Shown here: positions 30,823-41,208 of the stretch, piece by piece
Layout of the letters: every line of letters begins with the position of its first letter
Numbering within the stretch: the stretch's first letter is position 1
Origin: Carnobacterium divergens
Lineage (GTDB): Bacteria; Bacillota; Bacilli; Lactobacillales; Carnobacteriaceae
Reading direction: 5' to 3'
Assembly: GCF_900258435.1 (NCBI RefSeq)
Contig: NZ_LT992558.1
Location: 988,736-1,052,735, forward strand
Length of the DNA: 64,000 nucleotides
The notes under the pieces: generated by a model
What the model was told of the DNA's origin: nothing
Seen by the model: only the letters and a program-made list of their open reading frames with translations
Databases searched by the model: none
Translations under genes and position numbers: made by a program

Positions 30823-32588
30823 GAGAAGTACCAGAAAGTGAAGAAGAAATGATTGTCACAAAGGGCGAACATTATTCATGGAAAGCATTCTTTAAATTAA
30901 TTCGCAATACACAGCCTAGAAAAAGTCTGCTGGTTTTTGGATTGATTTTAAGCACGATTACAACCTTAGCGGGATTAGCAGTTCCATTATTAACTAAAAA
31001 CTTAATAGATGGCTTTAGTATGGCTAGCATTTCGGTAGGACTGATTGCCTTAATTATCGGAGCCTTCATTTTTCAAGCCTTAATCAGTAGCATAGGCTCA
31101 TTTATGTTAGGTTACGTTGGGGAAGAAATCGTAGCAAAATTAAGAAAACAAGTTTGGAATAAATTAATCACCTTAAAAGTTCAGTATTATGAAAATACCA
31201 AAACGGGGGAAACGGTAAGCCGATTGATTAACGATACAACGACCGTAAAAATGTTAGTAGCAGATCAATTTCCAAGTTTTATTACAAGTATCATCTCAAT
31301 GGTGGGTGCCTTAATTATCTTAACGATTATGGATTGGCGTATGATGCTGATGATTTTTATTTCGGTACCCATTGTAATGCTAGTTCTAATGCCAGTAGGT
31401 CGCATGATGCATAAAATTGCCAAAAAACTGCAAAAAGAAACCGCTGATTTTACTGGAATTACAAGTCAAACGTTATCTGAAATTCGTTTAGTAAAAGCTT
31501 CAAATGGAGAAACGGTTGAAAAAGAACACGGTGAAGACGGAATAAAAAAATTATTTAATATCGGAGTCTCAGAAGCTAAAGTTCAATCAGTGATTGGCCC
31601 AATTATGATTTTAGTGATGATGAGTATTTTTGTAGGGATTTTAACTTACGGAGCATTAAGAGTAGCAGATGGAAGCTTATCGAATGGAACCTTGATTGCC
31701 TTTTTACTTTATTTAGTTCAAATTATCGCTCCAGCTGCTCAATTTGCACAATTTTTCTCACAACTACAAAAAACAAAAGGCTCAACAGAACGTCTTTCAG
31801 AAATTTTAGCAATGGAAGCAGAAGATTTTACTGTTGGCGAAGCTGTCGATGTGACGGGGAAAGAACTTAAAGTAGAGGCTGTTTCGTTTGCTTATGATGA
31901 GGCACACCCTATTTTAAAAAATATTTCCTTTGTAGCAAAACCGAACACAGTAGTGGCCTTTGCAGGTCCAAGTGGTGGAGGGAAATCAACAATTTTTTCT
32001 TTATTAGAACGTTTCTATGAGCCACAAGCGGGTGAAATGTCAATTGGAAACCATAACTTGAAAGAAGTGTCGTTGTATTCGTGGCGCTCTCAAATTGGCT
32101 ATGTGGCGCAAGAAAGTGCCATTCTATCCGGAACAATACGGGATAACTTAGGCTATGGCATCAACAAAGCATTTTCTGACGAAGAATTATGGCACGTATT
32201 GGAACTCGCTTATGCTCGTCAATTCGTTTCAGAAATGCCACATGGATTAGACACAGAAGTTGGCGAACGAGGGGTTAAGCTATCTGGTGGGCAACGTCAG
32301 CGACTAGCTATTGCAAGAGCCTTTTTACGTGATCCTAAGATTTTGATGTTAGATGAAGCAACAGCTAGTTTAGATAGCCAATCAGAAGAAATGGTACAAA
32401 AAGCGTTGACGAACTTAATGAATGGAAGAACGACCTTGATTATTGCTCACCGCCTTTCAACAATTGTTCATGCAGATAAGATTTTATTTATTGAGCATGG
32501 CGAGGTAACTGGTGAAGGCACACATCAAGAATTAGTTGAAACACATGAGTTGTACCATCGTTATGTAAAAGAACAATTTAAACAATAA
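30819..32588 (+). CDS. ABC exporter, homodimeric half-transporter (BmrA/LmrA-like)
   Basis: A 589-residue exporter half with six membrane helices (to ~residue 325) and a complete nucleotide-binding domain: Walker A GPSGGGKST, signature LSGGQRQR, Walker B MLDEATASLD with Glu, and switch His in IAHRLST. All sites are intact, so a homodimer hydrolysing at both sites is expected, in contrast to the heterodimeric exporter at 15199-18815. Co-translation with the MarR gene suggests multidrug or toxic-compound export induced by the MarR ligand. Confidence 0.93.
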   Translation: MREVPESEEEMIVTKGEHYSWKAFFKLIRNTQPRKSLLVFGLILSTITTLAGLAVPLLTKNLIDGFSMASISVGLIALIIGAFIFQALISSIGSFMLGYVGEEIVAKLRKQVWNKLITLKVQYYENTKTGETVSRLINDTTTVKMLVADQFPSFITSIISMVGALIILTIMDWRMMLMIFISVPIVMLVLMPVGRMMHKIAKKLQKETADFTGITSQTLSEIRLVKASNGETVEKEHGEDGIKKLFNIGVSEAKVQSVIGPIMILVMMSIFVGILTYGALRVADGSLSNGTLIAFLLYLVQIIAPAAQFAQFFSQLQKTKGSTERLSEILAMEAEDFTVGEAVDVTGKELKVEAVSFAYDEAHPILKNISFVAKPNTVVAFAGPSGGGKSTIFSLLERFYEPQAGEMSIGNHNLKEVSLYSWRSQIGYVAQESAILSGTIRDNLGYGINKAFSDEELWHVLELAYARQFVSEMPHGLDTEVGERGVKLSGGQRQRLAIARAFLRDPKILMLDEATASLDSQSEEMVQKALTNLMNGRTTLIIAHRLSTIVHADKILFIEHGEVTGEGTHQELVETHELYHRYVKEQFKQ

Positions 32589-32613
32589 ATAACTGACTGC
32601 AAAGAGGTGTATT

Positions 32614-33219
32614 ATGGGAAATATTCAAGTATTTGAAAAAATAGCTCCAAACTATGAAAATGACGAGCGAAGAAAAATAGCTAAAATAATTGCGGATGCT
32701 ATTCGTCAACAACACCCTCAAGGAAACCAACAAACAGCAATTGATTATGGCTGTGGAACGGGACTTGTAGGTATGGAATTGTTGAGTGATTTTAAATCCA
32801 TTCAATTTGTGGATGCTTCAAAAAATATGGTTGAAATAGTGGTACAAAAAATCAACAATCAACAAGTCTCAAATGCAACAACCCTCTGCTTAGATATTGA
32901 ACTAAATCCCTCAGTTAAGTTACATGGAGACTGTATATTTTTAGTTCAAGTCTTACTCCATGTCCCAACGATTGAATCCTTGCTTTCGAATTTGTATCAA
33001 TCCCTTAATAGAAACGGGCAGTTATTAATCATTGATTTTGATTACAATGAAGCAGTAGTTTCCGATAACGTTCATTCAGGGTTTAAACAGCAAGAATTGA
33101 TTCAAACAATGAAAAAAATCGGTTTTACAGATGTAAAAGCAACAACCTTTTATCATGGAAGTCAGTTATTTATGAACCAAGACGCATCATTATTTATGCT
33201 AGAGGCGACTAAGAATTAA
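32614..33219 (+). CDS. class I SAM-dependent methyltransferase
   Basis: A 201-residue methyltransferase with motif I AIDYGCGTGLVGMEL, the acidic ribose-binding end of strand 2 (IQFVDASKNMVE), and motif post-II around LVQVLLHVP. It is short and without a recognisable substrate domain, like UbiE/YjhP-type small-molecule methyltransferases. It begins 25 bases after the ABC exporter, probably in the same operon, with GAGGTG before ATG. A link between export and methylation of the same compound is conceivable but unproven. Confidence 0.85.
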   Translation: MGNIQVFEKIAPNYENDERRKIAKIIADAIRQQHPQGNQQTAIDYGCGTGLVGMELLSDFKSIQFVDASKNMVEIVVQKINNQQVSNATTLCLDIELNPSVKLHGDCIFLVQVLLHVPTIESLLSNLYQSLNRNGQLLIIDFDYNEAVVSDNVHSGFKQQELIQTMKKIGFTDVKATTFYHGSQLFMNQDASLFMLEATKN

Positions 33220-33221
33220 TC

Positions 33222-33261
33222 AAAAAAGCATCTTACAAGTTTATGTAAGATGCTTTTTTTT
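33222..33261. terminator. bidirectional intrinsic terminator
   Basis: AAAAAAGCATCTTACA / TGTAAGATGCTTTTTT with a six-base loop; separates the methyltransferase (+) from gatD (-). Confidence 0.9.
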
Positions 33262-33931
33262 AATCAGCCAATTCAATTTCTGGATAGCGATTTTTCATTG
33301 CTGCTTTTAACACACGATCCGTTAAAACTGTATTTTTTACCAGTAACGGTCCATGGAAATAAGAACAATAGGTTTGCTTATAAATTGCACCCTCAGTTTG
33401 ATCTTTGCCATTGTTTCCCTTGCCTTTTTGGACAATCCCTAACGGTTTTTCGTCTTTACCAAGGAAGGTCATCCCATTATGATTTTCAAACCCAACATAG
33501 GTTTCACCAAATTCTTCATTTTTAATGACAATGTCCCCAATAAAGCGACTGTTGTCTTGACTCAATGTGTAGTGATCTAAGGCACCAATTCCATCGATTT
33601 TATTGCCACTGGCATCCATATAGTAATGACCAAGTAGTTGATAGCCACCACAAATGGCAACCGTAACGCCGTCATTTTCGATATATTGAGTTAAGGCTTC
33701 TTTTTTATCTTGAATGTCTTTTGAAACAATGAGTTGTTCATAATCTTGACCGCCACCAAAAAAGACGATGTCATATTTAGCTGGATCAAACGCTTCTTTT
33801 AAGCTGATCACTTCAATATCTAGTTGAATGCCTTTTTGTTTTGCCCGATGATTTAACATCAAGAGATTGCCATTATCTCCATAGGTGTTTAAAAGATTTC
33901 CATAGAGATGGCAGACTTTTAAGTTGTACAT
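33260..33931 (-). CDS. gatD: lipid II isoglutaminyl synthase, glutamine amidotransferase subunit GatD
   Basis: A 223-residue class I glutamine amidotransferase that releases ammonia from glutamine for amidation of the D-glutamate of lipid II by MurT. The nucleophile is Cys94 in AICGGYQLLG, the same number as in Staphylococcus aureus GatD. The catalytic His is His193 in YFHGPLL. The start lies one base after the murT stop; AAGGAAGGGATG precedes it. Amidated peptidoglycan is needed for cross-linking and lowers muramidase and antibiotic sensitivity. Confidence 0.95.
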   Translation of the reverse strand: MYNLKVCHLYGNLLNTYGDNGNLLMLNHRAKQKGIQLDIEVISLKEAFDPAKYDIVFFGGGQDYEQLIVSKDIQDKKEALTQYIENDGVTVAICGGYQLLGHYYMDASGNKIDGIGALDHYTLSQDNSRFIGDIVIKNEEFGETYVGFENHNGMTFLGKDEKPLGIVQKGKGNNGKDQTEGAIYKQTYCSYFHGPLLVKNTVLTDRVLKAAMKNRYPEIELAD

Positions 33932-33932
33932 C

Positions 33933-35282
33933 TTACATCCCTTCCTTTACATGCCCTTGGTTGGCTAATTCTTTGCGTAATTGTAAAACAGCAGTGTACG
34001 TTGCTAAAACATAAATACGTTTAGTCGGTGCATTTTTAAAGTCTTTAATCACGTCTTGTAAGTTAGGAATAACTTTTAATTCTTCTTTTGGAACACCAGC
34101 AACTTCTAAACGAATCGCAATGTCTTCAACACGTTCCCCACTAGCTGTTACTTGTTGAATGTTCATTTCTTGAATTTTTTCATAATTGGCATCCCAAATC
34201 CAACTAATATCAATCCCATCTGCATAATTTGCATTGAGTACTGAAACCAGTGAAAAAGGTTCTGGATCTAGCGCAATCATTTCTAAAATTTGATTCAAGC
34301 CAACAGGATTTTTAACTAAATTGATAATGATTTCTTTGTCGCCAATGTGGATACTTTCTTGACGGCCAAAAACTTTTTCCGATAGCTGGAAGCCTTTGCG
34401 AATATCTGTTGGAGAAACATCGAAAATACGACCAATTGAGTAAGCTGATAACGCATTGTAGACATTATATAAGCCACCCACATTGATTTTAAATGATTCG
34501 CCATCAATTTTAAATTCAGAAGACTCATGATCTGTATGAACCATTTCAGTTAAGCGATAAGTCAATTCAGGACGTTTAAAATCACAATTAGGACAATAAT
34601 ATTTTCCTAAATTGCTATAAGTAATAAATTTATAATGTAAAATATTTTGACAATGAGGACAAAGGACGCCATCTGTATTGAAATGAGCCATTTCTTCACC
34701 ATCAGGCAAATGGTCAAAGCCAAAATAAACTCGAGGATTGACTGTTTCTACCGAATTAAAAATAGGGGCATCGCCATTGCTGACAATGGTTGCATCTGGT
34801 GCAAGAGCTGCGCCATCCGTCATCATCCGGTAAATCGTATAAATTTCTCCAAAGCGATCCATTTGATCACGAAAAACATTCGTAAAGAGAATCGCCTTTG
34901 GTTTAATGTATTTGGTTACATGAACTAAACTTCCTTCATCAACTTCTAAAACGGCAATTTTTTTATGTGTTGTTTTTTTAAAAGAGTGATGGGTTAGAAA
35001 CGTTGAAATAATCCCCTGTTGCATATTTGCACCAGTCGGGTTTGTAATAATATCTGGATATTTTTGTTTTAGAACTTGATAAGTAAGAGCGGTTGTTAAC
35101 GTCTTACCGTTTGTTCCAGTAACGATCACAACTTCAAAATCTTTCGCTAATGCGCCAAGAACCGTTGGATCTAATTTTTTTGTAATCACGCCAGGTAGAC
35201 TGCTACCACCTTTAAAAAAGGTATGGAGTCCCCATCTTGTTGTTTTCCCCACCGTAATGGCAAAGTTGCTTCGTATACTCAC
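33933..35282 (-). CDS. murT: lipid II isoglutaminyl synthase, Mur ligase subunit MurT
   Basis: A 449-residue Mur-ligase-like protein that activates the alpha-carboxylate of D-glutamate in lipid II with ATP. The P-loop is VIVTGTNGKTLTT. A four-cysteine zinc ribbon sits in CPHCQNIL...YYCPNCDF, characteristic of MurT. The DUF1727 C-terminal domain binds GatD. The frame continues 30 codons upstream to 35372, but GTG at 35282, seven bases after GGAGGG, gives the normal MurT N-terminus SIRSNFAITVGKTTRWGL. It forms an operon with gatD. Confidence 0.95.
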   Translation of the reverse strand: MSIRSNFAITVGKTTRWGLHTFFKGGSSLPGVITKKLDPTVLGALAKDFEVVIVTGTNGKTLTTALTYQVLKQKYPDIITNPTGANMQQGIISTFLTHHSFKKTTHKKIAVLEVDEGSLVHVTKYIKPKAILFTNVFRDQMDRFGEIYTIYRMMTDGAALAPDATIVSNGDAPIFNSVETVNPRVYFGFDHLPDGEEMAHFNTDGVLCPHCQNILHYKFITYSNLGKYYCPNCDFKRPELTYRLTEMVHTDHESSEFKIDGESFKINVGGLYNVYNALSAYSIGRIFDVSPTDIRKGFQLSEKVFGRQESIHIGDKEIIINLVKNPVGLNQILEMIALDPEPFSLVSVLNANYADGIDISWIWDANYEKIQEMNIQQVTASGERVEDIAIRLEVAGVPKEELKVIPNLQDVIKDFKNAPTKRIYVLATYTAVLQLRKELANQGHVKEGM

Positions 35283-35549
35283 ACTTGTTCCCTCCAAAAA
35301 TACTTCATAATAGTCTAACATATCATAGCATAGTTTTTTTGAATTTTTATTAAAAAAACTCAACATCCTCATGAGAAACTTAAAATTTAAACAAAAATAA
35401 ATAGTTTCTAGGAGTTACGTATTTATTTTTACCAAGAATAATAGTAAAAATAAGGAGTGTATTTTTTATAAAAATGAGTTAAAATAACAAGGTACGTTAT
35501 TTGGATGATTATATAGAAAAAAGGGACCAGGACTATATTGGAAGAGATA

Positions 35550-37400
35550 ATGATAAGCATCAAGTGTTTTAATCGAGAAAGTGTGTTATTAAAAGATGCC
35601 AGGGGTGGAGTAACTCTTTTAAAAGAAAGTGAACTAATTAAGGAAATTAATCAATATGTTACAACAAATATTAGTGAATTTAGCCATGAACAAATTATTG
35701 ACATTAGCAATCCAGAAACCGTCGCTGATTTAAAACAACAAGTTATCATTGAAGTACGCGGTGAAAATAGTTTGCTTCAAAATCAACAAGAAATTATCGC
35801 AGTTCTAACAAATTACCACCATCATTTTGAAAAAAATAATCCTTACATGCAAGTCTATCAAGCTTATCTAGTGACTGAATCACATCGCATTCGCTTATGT
35901 TTGAATTTTTTCTTAAAATTTATTTATCAATACGAACAATTCAGCAAAATCGAAATCCGAGACGCCTTAATGAAGCAAGGAGTCGATGCAACAGGGAGTA
36001 TTTTAGCCAATTGGAAAAAAATTGAAATTCAACGTCTTAGTCAAAATTTAACAGCTAGAATTTCACCAGAAAAGTTATCAAAAACGGCTATGAAACAGAT
36101 TCCAAACGCAACCCAACTCATTGAAACAGCGAATCCGTTGATTCAAAAAATCGTTGGAAAGATAGATTTGCTACGCCAACAGATTTTAACGATGGATACT
36201 CAGCTTGCAACAACCTATGAGTTAGATGAAGCGTTGGAGAAACAATTGCAAAACAAGCACGTAGAGTTAACAAAGCTATCTGAAAATCTAGATTCTTTCA
36301 CAATCAAAAAAGAGAAGTTAGAAAATCACTACACCACAATTGCTACAAAAATAAATCAATTAGAGCCACAAATTCAAAAAATTCAAGCCACAAGCATAAG
36401 CTTGCAAAACCAACTGAACCAAACAAACAATGATGATCTTGAAAAACTCAACAGACAACATGGCCAACTTGAATTGTATAGCGCAACCTTAGAAAGTAAG
36501 GAACAAGAACAACAAAGCATTTTGGAAAAAGTTAATCAAATCCAACAACTTAACGAGCGTGGAGAAGAACTAGTAGCTAAACTTGAACATAAAGTAGAAG
36601 CACAAACGAGACAAAAAGCAAACGCAATTGTTTTTTTAGAAGAACAACAAAAATTAATGGAAAATTTAGCTTTAATAGAGCAAAAATTGGTGAATAAAAC
36701 TGAAACCTTTGAGTATGAAAAAAAAGAATTGACGCTTTTTATTCAACAGTTAAAGTATGAAAACAAATTGTTAAAAGAACAGTTGCAACAACCAACTACA
36801 AGCAGTCAACCTCCCATTGAATCGGCTGAGCCCCTTGTTCATAAAAGTCTCCCTAAAGAAGTTAAATTTATAGAAGTTAAACAAGACCATCAAGCTAGCT
36901 TAGACTTAACCAATGATCAAAATGAGGTACAAAAAACGACCATCTTAAAGGAGACCATTTCTGCAGATAGAGAAATTTACGTTAGTCGAAGCAGAAAAAC
37001 GACTAATGCAAAAAAACAAACAAAACCCAAATTAACTTTGAAAGAATACAATGATATTTATCAAAAAGTTCGTTATTTAGAACATACATGGATGATTTAT
37101 TTAGATTACTTAGTAAAACTTGAATCTGATCCAGAGGAGTTTCATTTAAAACAGTTAACACCATCAGAACACCGTTTGAAAAGAAGAATCAATCGTCATT
37201 TAATCGAAGCGTTTATTCAATCTAACCAACTTACTACAATGAAAGAAGAAATTGAACAACGGAAGCGAAATTTCTTTAAAAATCCGAAAATTAACTTAAC
37301 AGCTAAGGAATACCGTGAACTTCTTCAAATAGTGGAAAACTATGAAGTGATGGACTACTTAAATCAAGTCTTAAGAAGAATTTATGAAGTAGCAGATTAA
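35550..37400 (+). CDS. large coiled-coil protein of unknown function
   Basis: A 616-residue protein that I do not recognise. Residues ~1-150 look globular with repeated ILE/ISNPE-type and NFFLKFIYQYEQF segments. Residues ~190-400 are a long heptad-rich coiled coil (LEKQLQNKHVELTKLSENL, QLEPQIQKIQATSISLQNQL). A Pro/Ser/Thr-rich linker (~410-480) contains basic SRSRKTTNAKKQTKPK. Residues ~485-616 are a helical globular end (YNDIYQKVRYLEHTWMIYL, TAKEYRELLQIVENYEVMDY). There is no signal peptide, membrane segment or nucleotide motif. TTG at 35538 with AGGA upstream is an alternative start; ATG 35550 follows GGAAGAG. It is a single gene, divergent from murT, with its own terminator. A cytoskeletal or division-scaffold role is only a guess. 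Confidence 0.7.
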   Translation: MISIKCFNRESVLLKDARGGVTLLKESELIKEINQYVTTNISEFSHEQIIDISNPETVADLKQQVIIEVRGENSLLQNQQEIIAVLTNYHHHFEKNNPYMQVYQAYLVTESHRIRLCLNFFLKFIYQYEQFSKIEIRDALMKQGVDATGSILANWKKIEIQRLSQNLTARISPEKLSKTAMKQIPNATQLIETANPLIQKIVGKIDLLRQQILTMDTQLATTYELDEALEKQLQNKHVELTKLSENLDSFTIKKEKLENHYTTIATKINQLEPQIQKIQATSISLQNQLNQTNNDDLEKLNRQHGQLELYSATLESKEQEQQSILEKVNQIQQLNERGEELVAKLEHKVEAQTRQKANAIVFLEEQQKLMENLALIEQKLVNKTETFEYEKKELTLFIQQLKYENKLLKEQLQQPTTSSQPPIESAEPLVHKSLPKEVKFIEVKQDHQASLDLTNDQNEVQKTTILKETISADREIYVSRSRKTTNAKKQTKPKLTLKEYNDIYQKVRYLEHTWMIYLDYLVKLESDPEEFHLKQLTPSEHRLKRRINRHLIEAFIQSNQLTTMKEEIEQRKRNFFKNPKINLTAKEYRELLQIVENYEVMDYLNQVLRRIYEVAD

Positions 37401-37415
37401 TCAGTTAGTTGTCTA

Positions 37416-37456
37416 AAAAAACCTTTAAACAGTTTCAATGTGTTTAAAGGTTTTTC
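37416..37456 (+). terminator. intrinsic terminator of the coiled-coil gene
   Basis: AAAAACCTTTAAAC / GTTTAAAGGTTTTT with an 11-base loop, T-run included in the stem end. Confidence 0.82.
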
Positions 37457-37565
37457 GTTTTGAGGCCATTTGATCAAGCTTTTATAAATAAAAGATGAAA
37501 TCTTCACCATTTTACAGTATAATGCTAGATGGATTCCTATAGAAAGAAAAGGGTGGAAAAAGAGC

Positions 37566-38138
37566 ATGGCACAACTTTTTTTTAAGTATGGCGCAATGAA
37601 CAGTGGCAAGACGATTGAGATTTTAAAAGTAGCGCATAACTATGAAGAACAAAATAAACCAGTTGTCATTATGACTAGCGGAATAGATGATCGAGATGAA
37701 GTTGGCATCGTTTCAAGCCGAATTGGCCTTCGTAGAGAAGCTATCCCTATCTTTGACAATACAAACATTCTAAACGAAATTGAAACAATTGGTTTTAAAC
37801 CAGCCTGCGTGCTGATTGATGAATCTCAATTTTTAACCAAAAAACACGTCCATGAGCTTGCGAATATTGTCGATCAATTAGATATTCCAGTCATGGCATT
37901 TGGCTTGAAAAATGATTTTAGAAATGAACTGTTTGAAGGCTCACAATATCTATTGATTTACGCAGATAAAATCGAAGAAATGAAAACGATTTGTTGGTAT
38001 TGTCATAAAAAAGCCATTATGAACATGAGAATGGTTGATGGAAAACCTATTTACACTGGCGAACAGATTCAAATTGGCGGGAACGAATCTTATTTTCCCG
38101 TTTGTCGAAAGCATTATCACCACCCACCAATCAATTAA
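37566..38138 (+). CDS. tdk: thymidine kinase
   Basis: A 190-residue type II thymidine kinase that phosphorylates thymidine in nucleotide salvage. The P-loop is YGAMNSGKT, the Walker B-like segment [11 protein letters not shown] holds the catalytic Glu region, and the zinc site is formed by CWYCHKKA and the C-terminal CRKHYH. Length is standard. It is first in the tdk-prfA-prmC-ywlC-glyA series that is conserved in Bacillales and Lactobacillales. Confidence 0.96.
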   Translation: MAQLFFKYGAMNSGKTIEILKVAHNYEEQNKPVVIMTSGIDDRDEVGIVSSRIGLRREAIPIFDNTNILNEIETIGFKPACVLIDESQFLTKKHVHELANIVDQLDIPVMAFGLKNDFRNELFEGSQYLLIYADKIEEMKTICWYCHKKAIMNMRMVDGKPIYTGEQIQIGGNESYFPVCRKHYHHPPIN

Positions 38139-38167
38139 AGAAAACCTAAAAGGAGTGTTTCCACACA

Positions 38168-39244
38168 ATGTTTGATAAATTACAAGGCGTTGAAGGTCGC
38201 TATGAAGAACTTGGCGAATTATTAAGCGATCCAGAAGTTATTAGTGATACAAAACGCTTAATGGCATTAACAAAAGAAGAATCACAATTACGCGAAACCG
38301 TTGAAGTTTATCGTCGTTATAAAGTAGTTGTAAATGATATTGCCGATACAGAAGAAATGCTAGGAGAAAATCTAGATTCAGATATGGCTGAAATGGCCAA
38401 AGAAGAATTGTCTGATTTAAAAAAAGAAAAAGAACAAATTGAAGAAAAAATCAAAATTTTACTATTACCAAAAGACGAAAATGACGATAAAAATATTATC
38501 ATGGAAATTCGTGGTGCAGCTGGTGGCGATGAAGCAGCCCTATTTGCTGGAGATTTGTTTGGCATGTACCAAAAATATGCAGAAGGTCAAGGCTGGAAAA
38601 CAGAAGTCTTAGAAGCCAACATTACAGGAATTGGCGGTTACAAAGAGATTATTTTCATGATTTCTGGAAACAACGTCTTTTCAAAATTAAAATACGAAAG
38701 TGGCGCTCATCGTGTTCAACGTGTTCCTTCAACAGAATCACAAGGTCGTATCCACACGTCAACAGCAACGGTTGTGGTGATGCCAGAAGCGGAAGAAGTT
38801 GAATTGAATTTAGCAGATAAAGACATTCGTACAGATATTTATCATGCCAGCGGCGCCGGTGGACAGCACGTCAATAAAACCGCTTCAGCAGTACGTTTAA
38901 CGCATTTACCAACTGGAATTGCGGTTGCAATGCAGGACGAACGTTCACAAATTAAAAATAGAGAAAAAGCGATGAAAATTCTACGTGCTCGTGTGTACGA
39001 TATGCTGCAAACAGAAGCGCAAAGCGAGTACGACGCCAACCGTAAGTCTGCAATTGGAACAGGAGACCGTTCGGAGCGAATTAGAACATACAATTTTCCA
39101 CAAAATCGTGTAACAGATCACCGTATCGGTTTAACGATTCAAAAACTAGATCAAATTTTAGCAGGAAAACTTGATGAAGTAATTGATGCACTCGTTGTTT
39201 TTGATCAAACCGAAAAACTGGAGCAAATGAAAAATGGCAACTAA
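38168..39244 (+). CDS. prfA: peptide chain release factor 1
   Basis: A 358-residue release factor that reads UAA and UAG and triggers peptidyl-tRNA hydrolysis on the ribosome. The GGQ motif is at residues 231-233 ([15 protein letters not shown]), and the stop-codon recognition region of RF1 lies upstream of it. The Gln of GGQ is the substrate of the methyltransferase encoded next, with which the gene overlaps by 11 bases. AAGGAG precedes the ATG. Confidence 0.98.
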   Translation: MFDKLQGVEGRYEELGELLSDPEVISDTKRLMALTKEESQLRETVEVYRRYKVVVNDIADTEEMLGENLDSDMAEMAKEELSDLKKEKEQIEEKIKILLLPKDENDDKNIIMEIRGAAGGDEAALFAGDLFGMYQKYAEGQGWKTEVLEANITGIGGYKEIIFMISGNNVFSKLKYESGAHRVQRVPSTESQGRIHTSTATVVVMPEAEEVELNLADKDIRTDIYHASGAGGQHVNKTASAVRLTHLPTGIAVAMQDERSQIKNREKAMKILRARVYDMLQTEAQSEYDANRKSAIGTGDRSERIRTYNFPQNRVTDHRIGLTIQKLDQILAGKLDEVIDALVVFDQTEKLEQMKNGN

Positions 39245-40085
39245 TCCAACCTATCAGGAAGTCCTTCATTGGGCTTCTTCTTTTTTAGAAGAACATCAGC
39301 TAGATGGACGAGCAAGCGAACGCCTGTTGCTAGAACGATTAAACTGGAATAAAACGGACTTAATTCTTGCTTTCAAAACTGAAATTTCAACTGAAACAAA
39401 AGCACAACTTGAAAAAGATATAGATGCTCTCATTAATGGCGAGGCTCTGCAACATATTTTAGGCTACGAATGGTTTTATGATCGCCAATTTAAAGTGACA
39501 AAAGATACATTGATTCCTCGCCCTGAAACAGAAGAAATTATCGAAAAATTTTTAAAAATGAATGCCCCTGAAAAAGGACGTTTAGCAGTCTTAGATATCG
39601 GAACAGGAAGTGGAGCAATTGCCATTACTGTCAAAAAAGAACGCCCGCAAGATTGTGTAACAGCCGTTGATATTTCAAAAAAAGCCCTACTTGTTGCAAA
39701 AGAAAACGCGACACTACTTGAAGCAGAGGTGCTCTTTTTAGAGGGAGATTTAACGGAACCTGTTGCAAAAAAACAATTTGATGTCGTTATTTCAAATCCT
39801 CCCTATATTTCAGAAGAGGAGAAACCATTAGTTGATGAAGTCGTCTTAACAAATGAGCCTCATCTAGCACTATTTGCCAAAGAAAACGGGTTAGCTATTT
39901 ACCAACGATTAGCAAAAGAATTGCCTTCTTTAATGAAACCAAAAGGTCAAATTATAGTAGAAATCGGGTTTAAACAAGGAAAAGCGGTCGCTGCTCTATT
40001 CCAAGAAGCTTTCCCCGCAAGTCACGTAACAATCGAAAAAGACTTAACTGGGCATGATCGCATGATTTTTGTCCAATTGCCATAA
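39234..40085 (+). CDS. prmC: release factor glutamine N5-methyltransferase
   Basis: A 283-residue SAM-dependent enzyme that methylates the GGQ glutamine of release factors. The SAM motif is [13 protein letters not shown], and NPPY at about residues 188-191 ([11 protein letters not shown]) is the catalytic signature. The N-terminal helical RF-binding domain (~1-90) is present. The start overlaps the prfA stop, so the enzyme and its substrate are translated together. Confidence 0.97.
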   Translation: MATNPTYQEVLHWASSFLEEHQLDGRASERLLLERLNWNKTDLILAFKTEISTETKAQLEKDIDALINGEALQHILGYEWFYDRQFKVTKDTLIPRPETEEIIEKFLKMNAPEKGRLAVLDIGTGSGAIAITVKKERPQDCVTAVDISKKALLVAKENATLLEAEVLFLEGDLTEPVAKKQFDVVISNPPYISEEEKPLVDEVVLTNEPHLALFAKENGLAIYQRLAKELPSLMKPKGQIIVEIGFKQGKAVAALFQEAFPASHVTIEKDLTGHDRMIFVQLP

Positions 40086-40109
40086 TTTATTTAGAAAGAA
40101 GGAGTTTAA

Positions 40110-41126
40110 ATGAAAACTCAACGATTTCAAAAAAATCAGATTACAAACGCTGCCGAATTATTAAAAGCAGGAGAATTAGTCGCTTTTCCAACGGAAACCG
40201 TCTATGGCTTAGGCGCAGATGCGATGAACGAAAAAGCTGTACAGCAAGTTTATCTAGCAAAAGGACGTCCTAGTGACAATCCCTTAATCGTTCATATCGC
40301 TGAAAAAAAAGAGTTGACTGATTTAGTTGAAGAAGTTCCAGCAATTGCACAACAGCTGATGAACCGTTTTTGGCCAGGTCCATTGACGTTAATTTTCAAT
40401 GCAAAAGAAGGCGTTTTTGCACCTACGGTAACAGCCGGTTTAGCAAGTGTTGCAATCCGCATGCCAAATAATTCTGCAACTCTTGAGTTGATAAAAAAAG
40501 CAAATACCCCCTTAGTGGGTCCAAGTGCCAATACTTCTGGTCGCCCAAGCCCTACCACTAGTGAACATGTTTACCATGATTTAAATGGGAAAATTGCTGG
40601 GATTCTAGAAGATGGACAAACTGGGCTAGGCTTAGAGTCAACTGTTTTAGATATCACAAATCCTGAACAACCTATGATTTTACGACCAGGAGCCATCACT
40701 AAAGAGGAGATAGAAAAGGTAATTGGTTCAATCTCTATTGATCAACATTTAGTTGGAGAAAAAGAAACACCAAAAGCTCCTGGCATGAAATACACACACT
40801 ATTCTCCAGCAGAACCAGTCATCATTGTAGATGGCGATAACCAAAAATGGCAAGAAGCAATTAACCATTACCTTGCATTGGGCGAAAAAGTGGGATTATT
40901 AGCAAATGAAGAACGCATTTCCTATTTTCAAAATCAAGTAAGTGCTGTTTTTTCTTTGGGTAAAAAAACGAACATTGAAGATGCTTCTCACTATTTATAT
41001 GCGGGTTTGCGTTTTTTTGAAAATACTGATGCTACTGTTATTTTAGCAGAAGCTTATTCTACCAGTGATTTTGGAGAGGCTTATATGAATCGATTAGAAA
41101 AATCTGCTGGAAAAAAATATTTTTAA
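40110..41126 (+). CDS. ywlC: L-threonylcarbamoyladenylate synthase (Sua5/YwlC type)
   Basis: A 338-residue protein making threonylcarbamoyl-AMP from threonine, bicarbonate and ATP for the universal t6A37 modification of ANN-decoding tRNAs. The N-terminal YrdC domain (~10-210) has VAFPTETVYGLGADA, KGRPSDNPLIVHI and PSANTSGRPSPT. The C-terminal Sua5 domain (~230-338) follows the linker APGMKYTHYSP. AGAAGGAG precedes the ATG, 24 bases after prmC, probably the same operon. Confidence 0.95.
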   Translation: MKTQRFQKNQITNAAELLKAGELVAFPTETVYGLGADAMNEKAVQQVYLAKGRPSDNPLIVHIAEKKELTDLVEEVPAIAQQLMNRFWPGPLTLIFNAKEGVFAPTVTAGLASVAIRMPNNSATLELIKKANTPLVGPSANTSGRPSPTTSEHVYHDLNGKIAGILEDGQTGLGLESTVLDITNPEQPMILRPGAITKEEIEKVIGSISIDQHLVGEKETPKAPGMKYTHYSPAEPVIIVDGDNQKWQEAINHYLALGEKVGLLANEERISYFQNQVSAVFSLGKKTNIEDASHYLYAGLRFFENTDATVILAEAYSTSDFGEAYMNRLEKSAGKKYF

Positions 41127-41208
41127 CGAACTTTTAAAGCAAAAAAAGAGAAATCTCATAAAAAAAATGCTATACTAAAGACAACTTAAAAGGGATGGAG
41201 TGTTGAAG

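Noticed and set aside
33250-33525. Plus-strand frame opposite gatD
   Set aside because: Antisense shadow of a well-recognised gene, with atypical composition.
41127-41208. Riboswitch in front of glyA
   Set aside because: Only 82 bases, without hairpins or a glycine/purine aptamer pattern.
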